A DNA stretch of 10,347 nt, from NCBI GenBank assembly GCA_905215675.1, contig CAJMRA010000057.1, positions 1-10,347 on the forward strand, given 5' to 3'. The stretch is from an uncultured bacterium (lineage in GTDB: Bacteria; Desulfobacterota; Desulfovibrionia; Desulfovibrionales; Desulfovibrionaceae). Below are positions 7,005 through 10,347 of this stretch, piece after piece (within the stretch, counting starts at the first letter, position 1; each line of letters starts with the position of its first letter). The position numbers were made by a program, and so were the translations under genes. Below the pieces are notes generated by a model that searched no databases, was not told the DNA's origin, and saw only the letters and a program-made list of their open reading frames with translations.

Positions 7005-7895
7005 ATGAAACTGGACGAAGCATTTTCCCGTTATCGCCAACTTGTGTTGGTATCCGCATCCCGCCGCCAACTTGTGTTGGTATCCGCATCCCGCCGCGAA
7101 CTCGTTTCCGAATCCGGCAGGTGGGAGTTACATATTGCGCCGCTTTTGGGCAAGTGTCAACTTGCAAAAATCAAGAATCTGCAAGTTATGGAGCTGCGCA
7201 GCGCACTGGAGCGCAAAGGGTTAAGCCCCCAGAGCGTTACACACTGCCTTTCCCTGCTCCGGCGAGTCTTGCGCCGAGCCGTCGAATGGGAATTTTACCG
7301 GGGGCCTGTTCCCGTCTTCCGTATGCCGAAGTTTGACAATCGCCGCATCCGCTATCTTGACGAGAAGGAGTCAGCGCACCTTCTCCAAGAATTACAGGCC
7401 CGCTCTTCTCTCTGGCATGACGTGGCCCGCTTTGCCCTGCATACCGGCTTACGGGCGAGCGAAATCTACACGCTTCAACCGTTCCACATCGACAGAGCGG
7501 GGAAAGCCGTCAAAGTCTATGACGGAAAAAATTCCTTGAGCCGTGTCGTCCCGTTGAATCCCCAAGCATGGGTCACCGTCGAGAAATATCTCTTTCGCTT
7601 TCACTACGGCCTTCCTCTGTTTCAGGAAAAGGGAGAATTGCCGGAGCGGCACTATGGCATTTTTCGGCGGGCCGTCAGGGCGTGCGGCTTCAACGCCGGC
7701 ATTTCTGATCGCCGTGAGCGTGTCTGTTTCCATACGTTGCGGCATACGTTCGCTTCATGGCTTGTGCAGCAGGGAACCCCCATTGCCCTTGTCCGTGAAC
7801 TCATGGGACACAGGGACATCCGCATGACTATGCGCTACGCCCACCTTGCCCCCAGTCAGGGAGCCGTCGCCGTGGCAGCCCTGCCCTCGATCTAG
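7005..7895 (+). CDS. int: Tyrosine recombinase/integrase of the element
   Basis: A 296-residue site-specific recombinase with a core-binding domain (to about residue 115) and a catalytic domain. The active-site set is visible: Arg150 in HTGLRASEI, His243 and Arg246 in HTLRHTFASWL, His269 in ELMGHRDI, and nucleophile Tyr278 in MRYAHL; the Lys is probably the one in YDGKNSLSRVVPL. GGAGG lies 6 nt before the ATG. It would cut and rejoin attP with the tRNA-Glu attB, in the remnant only 74 bp upstream. The N-terminus carries a 10-residue tandem duplication (RQLVLVSASR twice, then a degenerate RELVSESGR); without it the protein would be near 276 residues. There is no sign of an extra N-terminal arm-binding domain. 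Only the effect of the duplication is uncertain. Confidence 0.95.
   Translation: MKLDEAFSRYRQLVLVSASRRQLVLVSASRRELVSESGRWELHIAPLLGKCQLAKIKNLQVMELRSALERKGLSPQSVTHCLSLLRRVLRRAVEWEFYRGPVPVFRMPKFDNRRIRYLDEKESAHLLQELQARSSLWHDVARFALHTGLRASEIYTLQPFHIDRAGKAVKVYDGKNSLSRVVPLNPQAWVTVEKYLFRFHYGLPLFQEKGELPERHYGIFRRAVRACGFNAGISDRRERVCFHTLRHTFASWLVQQGTPIALVRELMGHRDIRMTMRYAHLAPSQGAVAVAALPSI
7035..7094 (+). repeat. Perfect 2 x 30-bp tandem repeat inside int
   Basis: Bases 7035-7064 and 7065-7094 are identical 30-mers starting CGCCAACTTGTGTTGG. Each contains the small dyad CCAAC-TTGT-GTTGG. A diverged third, 27-bp copy follows (7095-7121, CGCGAACTCGTTTCC...). The repeat keeps the reading frame and encodes RQLVLVSASR twice. 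Confidence 0.95.
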
Positions 7896-7922
7896 CCCTC
7901 TTTTCCTGAAGTAAAAAATCCC

Positions 7923-7982
7923 CTCCCTTTTCCTTCCTTTGACGCTCTCGTGTCTTGAGGGGGAAGGGGGAGTATTTATTTC
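7923..7982 (+). terminator. int: Weak terminator candidate after int
   Basis: CTCCCTTTTCC (7923-7933) can pair with GGAAGGGGGAG (7962-7972) over 11 bp with two G-U pairs. It is followed by the T-rich TATTTATTTC. The 28-nt loop is large, so this is only a candidate for ending the int transcript. Confidence 0.35.
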
Positions 7983-8008
7983 TTCCTGAATGATGTTCTC
8001 TATAAGGA

Positions 8009-8058
8009 GGGGGTAGGTATTTTGTGGCTACCCCCCTAGCTACTTTTTACCTACCCCC
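8009..8058. repeat. 50-bp interrupted palindrome
   Basis: GGGGGTAGGTA (8009-8019) and TACCTACCCCC (8048-8058) are perfect 11-bp arms. A second perfect pair, GCTA (8027-8030) and TAGC (8037-8040), shares the same centre (between 8033 and 8034), with six C between them. The 7-nt segments between the two pairs do not match. Such a two-tier dyad fits binding by a symmetric protein pair or a cruciform. It is not followed by a T-run. Confidence 0.6.
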
Positions 8059-8273
8059 GACGATGTTTTCTGAATGGGATGGCCCCTTCGCTTCGCTCCG
8101 GGGAGCAAGGGCAGGGGGTGCGCATAACCGCGCATCATCCCCGCCAACTATCGTCGCGCCGGCCACGTCCGCTTGTGCAGCTCCGTGCGGCTTCGCCGTA
8201 CTCGCTTCCGCGCTCCCGCGTCCCGCTCCTCAAGTTGTCATGGATGATTCCCCCTCCCTCCCAGAGCCTCTCT

Positions 8274-8370
8274 GCGGGCTTTGCCCGCTGCGCGTTGAAC
8301 ACGCCTTGTCACTTATGAAAGCCGTGTCCAACGCGCATAAGGACAAAACTCCAGGGAAGAAAACGGCTTT
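8274..8370 (+). ncRNA. Structured leader segment with pseudoknot-type pairing
   Basis: In order: a perfect hairpin GCGGGC-TTT-GCCCGC (8274-8288); arm A TGCGCGTTGAACACG (8289-8303); arm B TTGTCACTTATG (8306-8317); arm A' (8323-8337, complementary to A with one mismatch); arm B' CATAAGGACAA (8336-8346, complementary to B with one bulge). The A-B-A'-B' order is that of a pseudoknot. ACGGCTTT (8363-8370) could instead pair with AAAGCCGT (8318-8325), which overlaps A'. The segment ends 44 nt before the next gene. It may be a regulatory leader or a separate RNA; pairings were found by eye, and a DNA-level operator role is an alternative. Confidence 0.4.
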
Positions 8371-8414
8371 GACCCCTTTCCTCAAACACGCTAAAAACAG
8401 ACAGGAGGCCCGAC

Positions 8415-8744
8415 ATGACTACCACGACCTTTGACAGCCTTGGTTATGTAAGAAAGCTGGAAGAGGCCGGATTTACCCGGCAGCAGGCCGAAGCGCAGGC
8501 CGAAGCCATGCGCGAACAGCTTGAAGCGCAGCGTGCCGCCCTGCAAAGAGAGCTGGACAAGTACGACGAAGCAAGCCGCCGCGAACTTGCCACCAAGGGC
8601 GACGTGCAGGACGTGCGCCTTGAAATTGAAAAGGTTCGCGCCGAAGTGGAGAAGGTCAAGTATGATCTGCTCAAGTGGCAGATCGGCGGCTGGCTGGCTC
8701 TTGCGGCCATCATGGCGAAGGGGTTCGGCTGGCTCGGCTTCTAA
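8415..8744 (+). CDS. DUF1640-like coiled-coil protein with C-terminal membrane anchor
   Basis: A 109-residue protein. The N-terminus (FDSLGYVRKLEEAGFTRQQAEAQAEA) is the pattern of the DUF1640/CCDC90-type family: a short element that would recognise a partner, then a long charged coiled coil (about residues 25-85, with KGDVQDVRLEIEKVRAEVEKVK), then one membrane helix (about 88-105, QIGGWLALAAIMAKGF). Related proteins are common in proteobacteria and phage-like or mobile regions; their role there is not settled. GGAGG lies 7 nt before the ATG and an intrinsic terminator follows 21 nt after the stop, so it is a single-gene unit. The structured segment upstream could control it. Membrane topology is inferred from hydrophobicity only. 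Confidence 0.8.
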   Translation: MTTTTFDSLGYVRKLEEAGFTRQQAEAQAEAMREQLEAQRAALQRELDKYDEASRRELATKGDVQDVRLEIEKVRAEVEKVKYDLLKWQIGGWLALAAIMAKGFGWLGF

Positions 8745-8765
8745 CGCTCCCATATCCAGCGCAGT

Positions 8766-8804
8766 AATCCCCGCACCAGAGATTATCTGGGGCGGGGATT
8801 TTTT
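8766..8804 (+). terminator. Intrinsic terminator of the DUF1640-like gene
   Basis: AATCCCCGC (8766-8774) pairs with GCGGGGATT (8792-8800), extended inward by CCAGA/TCTGG (8776-8780, 8786-8790) around a 5-nt loop. It runs into six T (8799-8804), the classic form. Confidence 0.9.
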
Positions 8805-8880
8805 GTTGTGATAGAGATACGGCCCCTTCCGGCCATACATGCAAGTATACAGCCTCTTGCAGAGTCCCCTAGACAAAAAA

Positions 8881-8961
8881 ACAGCCGTTTCCAGAATCTT
8901 CCAGCCATCTACAGAAATTCATGGAGATTTTACGGAATGTTCCGGCATCTTCCAGCATATT
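8881..8961. repeat. Eight helically phased 10-bp degenerate repeats
   Basis: Units begin at 8881, 8891, 8901, 8911, 8921, 8932, 8942 and 8952 (one extra T at 8931). Their shared pattern is roughly MCRGMATYTT. G at position 4 is present in 8 of 8 units, C at position 2 in 7, and T at positions 9 and 10 in 7 each. Further TCT units at the same spacing follow at 8972, 8982 and 8992. A 10-bp spacing cannot be a codon repeat and puts each unit on the same face of the helix. This is the pattern of cooperative binding arrays such as the partition/stabilisation repeats found next to some plasmid oriTs. The protein that binds is unknown; the TraJ-like product is one candidate. Confidence 0.6.
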
Positions 8962-9017
8962 GAAAAAACTGTCTGGAATCGTCTACGGTTGTCTGTGAAA
9001 AAAAGAAGGCAGGACAT

Positions 9018-9047
9018 GTAAAGTGCCAGCACTTTACGCCCTGCCCC
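9018..9047 (+). other. oriT: Predicted IncP-type origin of transfer (oriT)
   Basis: A perfect inverted repeat GTAAAGTGC-CA-GCACTTTAC (9018-9037) is followed at once by GCCCTGCCCC. In RP4-type oriTs the TraJ-binding inverted repeat ends a few nt before the nick site, which has the form ATCCTG^C. Here the same order gives a predicted nick in CCCTG^CCCC between 9043 and 9044, 6 nt past the repeat. The gene that follows encodes a TraJ-like protein. The nick position is inferred from the analogy. Confidence 0.65.
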
Positions 9048-9109
9048 TCATGCGCCGGGGAGGCTTGGCTTACTCGCTACGCTCGACGCAAGAAAAAACG
9101 GAGACTCGA

Positions 9110-9454
9110 ATGCCTGTCAAAAAACCGCAGTTGCCGGCGGCACAAAGAAGAAAGGCTGTTCTGACAGCCTATGTCACGGAAGACGAGTACGCGCGGATCG
9201 TGGAGTCCAGCGAAAAGGCGTGCATGACCGTTTCCGAGTTCGCACGCAGGGTTTGCACCGGAGTAAAGATAGAGAGCCGGGAGGATCAGAAAGCCCGCCT
9301 GGAACTCCTGAAGGTGAACGCCGATCTGGGCAGGCTTGGCGGCCTGCTGAAACAGGCTCTTGCCGAAGGGCACAGCAAAAGCGCCGTCATCGGCCTTCTG
9401 CATCAAATAGACGTTGTTCAAGCGGAACTTAAGGAGAAGGTCAGGGCGCTATGA
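9110..9454 (+). CDS. traJ: TraJ-like relaxosome accessory protein (oriT-binding)
   Basis: A 114-residue protein with a ribbon-helix-helix-like N-terminal half (about residues 15-52: AVLTAYVTEDEYARIVESSE, MTVSEFARRV) and the hallmark VNADLGRLGGLLKQAL (69-84). The last is very close to the NGDLGRLGGLLKLWL segment of IncP TraJ. TraJ binds the inverted repeat beside nic and guides the TraI relaxase to it. The ATG at 9110, with GGAG 7-10 nt before it, is chosen over an upstream in-frame start at 9023, which would lie inside the predicted oriT and has no domain match. It overlaps the next gene by 4 nt. A relaxase gene would be expected downstream, but none is visible. Confidence 0.8.
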   Translation: MPVKKPQLPAAQRRKAVLTAYVTEDEYARIVESSEKACMTVSEFARRVCTGVKIESREDQKARLELLKVNADLGRLGGLLKQALAEGHSKSAVIGLLHQIDVVQAELKEKVRAL

Positions 9455-9648
9455 AAGCGACGAAAAGAGATGGGATTGTGCGCTATATCGAGGCATATGT
9501 CGAATGGTGGGAACGCAACCGGCTGAAGGTCTGGGCGCTGGCCATGCTGATGGTTCCCCTGCTGGCCTTTGTGGAGGTCTACGCGGACAGTCCGCTGATT
9601 TCTTGGCTCATGGGCTGGAGCTGGCTGTTCCCTTTCTGGCGTCCCTGA
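9451..9648 (+). CDS. Small membrane protein coupled to traJ
   Basis: A 65-residue protein not recognised as a named family. A charged, amphipathic start (MKATKRDGIVRYIEAYVEWW) is followed by a hydrophobic segment (about 27-45, VWALAMLMVPLLAFVEVYA) and a Trp-rich tail that may lie at the membrane surface. The ATG overlaps the traJ stop (ATGA), with AAGGAG inside the end of traJ, so the two are made together. That coupling suggests a role in mobilization, for example linking the relaxosome to the membrane, but this is inference. Confidence 0.65.
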   Translation: MKATKRDGIVRYIEAYVEWWERNRLKVWALAMLMVPLLAFVEVYADSPLISWLMGWSWLFPFWRP

Positions 9649-9727
9649 ATCGCTTGCCAAGAGGCGCGGGAATGGCTACGGTTTGCGCCCCCCCGTATTA
9701 CACGACTGCCACGCAGGTTATATTTTC

Positions 9728-9760
9728 GACCCCGTATCTGTTTGCGCCAGATACGGGGTC
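9728..9760. terminator. Perfect 13-bp hairpin between convergent genes
   Basis: GACCCCGTATCTG (9728-9740) and CAGATACGGGGTC (9748-9760) are perfect arms with a 7-nt loop. It lies 79 nt after the small membrane gene and 5 nt after the stop of the opposite-strand peptide gene, so it could end both transcripts. Neither side has a real T-run (the minus strand continues GAAAATATA), so it may instead stabilise the mRNA or bind a protein. Confidence 0.5.
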
Positions 9761-9765
9761 AACTG

Positions 9766-9837
9766 CTACATAGCGTCAGACGTCAGCAGCAGGACGAGTA
9801 TCAGCGCGAAAAACGCGATCAAAAATAGACGCGACAT
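9766..9837 (-). CDS. Very small hydrophobic peptide (23 residues)
   Basis: A minus-strand frame of 23 codons beginning MSRLFLIAFFALILVLLL and ending in a short polar TSDAM tail. An unusually strong ribosome binding site, AAAGGAGGG, lies 8 nt before the ATG, which is hard to explain if the frame is not used. A basic start and an unbroken hydrophobic core would give a single membrane-spanning peptide. In size and form it resembles type I toxin peptides (Ibs, Ldr, Fst-like) and also small phage or plasmid membrane peptides; no sequence family is recognised. A perfect hairpin follows 5 nt after the stop. A type I antitoxin would be an antisense RNA here, but no clear plus-strand promoter was identified. 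Confidence 0.5.
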   Translation of the reverse strand: MSRLFLIAFFALILVLLLTSDAM

Positions 9838-9916
9838 GGCTGATACCCTCCTTTACTCTTGCGGGAGTCATGCGCCGTGCCGACGCTCGGAGGGCAGCCG
9901 TGCAAAAACTGTATAG

Positions 9917-10347
9917 CAGGCGCGTGCCCAGCTCGCAACGACAAAGGCGCTTCCGGCAAGGCGACGTCTGCCGCCAACAGTCTACCCGGAACTGTTTGCC
10001 GTTGTGGGGGCGCGAACGCCCGATTTTCGGGGGCAATTCCTGCGCGGGCTGGATACGGGACGCAGCGTCGGGGAACGGGTTCAGGATACCTTCAAATCGC
10101 ACGCCCACGGCCAGCCCGCGCATACCCATTCCTGGAACGGCCAGTTGGCCAGCACGGCTTTGACGGGCACTACTGCATCACAGACTATCCGCGACAACCA
10201 CACGGGTATCGAGGGGAGCGGCGATGTGTCTGTTGTGACGTCTGTCAGTGGCGAAGGTGTTTCCTACACAAGATCATTCACAACCATGGCATATCAGGAA
10301 CGCGTTGTACCAAGCGTTTCAGTTGCAGGGAATTTGTCTAATGGTAC
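9917..10347 (+). pseudogene. Phage tail-collar/tail-fibre coding segment without a start codon (runs off the window)
   Basis: After a TAG at 9914-9916 one frame stays open to the window end. From 9983 it reads YPELFAVVGARTPDFRGQFL, then RGLDTGRSVGERVQDTFKSH and AHGQPAHTHSWNG. This is the tail-collar pattern of phage tail fibres (YP.LF..VG, PD.RG.F.RG.D.GR, Q.D..KSH.H). It continues into a Ser/Thr/Val/Gly-rich stretch as in fibre shafts or tips. No ATG occurs in this frame until about 10287, far inside the match, and no GTG or TTG has a ribosome binding site. The residues before 9983 do not look like the usual collar start. It is therefore a truncated fibre gene, a silent cassette awaiting recombination, or part of a decayed prophage; whether the 3' end is intact is unknown. 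Confidence 0.7.

Larger units (their letters stand above)
7896..8414. other. Non-coding stretch between int and the DUF1640-like gene
   Basis: No reading frame here has both a plausible start signal and a recognisable product. It contains a weak terminator-like hairpin after int, a 50-bp dyad (8009-8058), a GC-rich segment with no clear structure (8059-8273), and a compact structured segment (8274-8370), each listed separately where supported. Its length in a small element suggests a control, origin or RNA function. Confidence 0.6.
8745..9109. other. Non-coding transfer-control region between the DUF1640-like gene and traJ
   Basis: After the terminator at 8766-8804 there is no supported gene. 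The region holds the phased 10-bp repeat array (8881-8961), three weaker 10-bp-spaced TCT units (8972-9001) and the oriT-like site (9018-9047). The layout resembles the origin-of-transfer and control region of a mobilizable element. Confidence 0.6.

Noticed and set aside
7035..7094. CRISPR-like repeats
   Set aside because: The two 30-bp units are directly adjacent with no spacer and lie in frame inside int.
8100..8140. Second oriT-like site on the minus strand (CCCTGCCC at 8109-8116 beside TGCGC/GCGCA)
   Set aside because: The inverted repeat is only 5 bp and the motif is expected by chance in GC-rich DNA; no mobilization gene lies next to it.
8289..8337. Integron attC-like site (GTTGAAC and GTCCAAC boxes)
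   Set aside because: The boxes match the core patterns but are in the wrong order (GTTRRRY first, RYYYAAC last) on both strands, so this is not a canonical attC.
8024..8434. 136-codon plus-strand frame after int
   Set aside because: It starts inside the 50-bp dyad, has no ribosome binding site, is of low-complexity composition and runs into the start of the DUF1640-like gene.
8839..9021. 60-codon plus-strand frame across the phased repeats
   Set aside because: No ribosome binding site; the underlying 10-bp period is not a codon multiple, so the repeat is not coding.
9672..9773. 33-codon plus-strand frame starting MATVCAPPYY
   Set aside because: Weak ribosome binding site, it runs through the 13-bp hairpin and overlaps the better supported minus-strand peptide gene; no family recognised.
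9776..10129. 117-codon minus-strand frame
   Set aside because: It lies opposite the tail-collar frame and the upstream region of the small peptide gene, and has no recognisable domain or start signal.

Overview
The window reads as a piece of a GC-rich proteobacterial chromosome joined to the edge of an integrated mobile element. The gene content and style (an MlaE permease with an N-terminal STAS-like domain, a polymerase I without proofreading residues, strong GC bias) would fit a Desulfovibrio/Bilophila-like sulfate- or sulfite-reducing bacterium. That assignment is a judgement from the sequence, not a database result.

Region 1 (1-3618, minus strand) is a compact MCE/Mla-type lipid transport operon, in order of transcription: mlaE-like permease with a fused STAS-like (MlaB-like) domain, mlaF-like ATPase, mlaD-like MCE protein, and a PqiC-type auxiliary lipoprotein. 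Together they would make an inner-membrane ABC transporter with a periplasmic lipid shuttle and a membrane-anchored partner. Region 2 (3694-6402, plus strand) is polA, divergent from the operon. The two genes share a short region of about 75 bp with overlapping, oppositely directed promoter-like boxes.

Region 3 (6403-6931) is gene-poor. It holds a 101-bp repeat-like element, a strong minus-strand terminator hairpin, and the 3' part (about 54 nt) of a tRNA-Glu (anticodon TTC) whose 5' part is missing. A tyrosine recombinase gene begins 74 bp beyond this remnant. The simplest reading is that 6878-6931 is the chromosomal attachment-site half of a tRNA-Glu and that everything to its right is an integrated element whose far end, where an intact tRNA-Glu is expected, lies outside the window.

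Region 4 (6932-10347, element DNA) carries: int, with a recent in-frame 30-bp tandem duplication; a 519-bp non-coding stretch with a 50-bp dyad and a structured, pseudoknot-capable segment; a DUF1640-like coiled-coil/TM protein with its own terminator; an array of eight 10-bp helically phased degenerate repeats; an IncP-type oriT-like site; a TraJ-like relaxosome gene; a small TM protein; an oppositely directed 23-codon hydrophobic peptide gene with a strong ribosome binding site; and, at the end, a phage tail-collar/tail-fibre coding segment that has no start codon. No relaxase, replication or capsid gene is visible. The element therefore looks like a mobilizable island that may borrow a relaxase and transfer machinery. 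The tail-fibre segment is either its cargo, part of an invertible or recombined cassette, or the edge of a decayed prophage.
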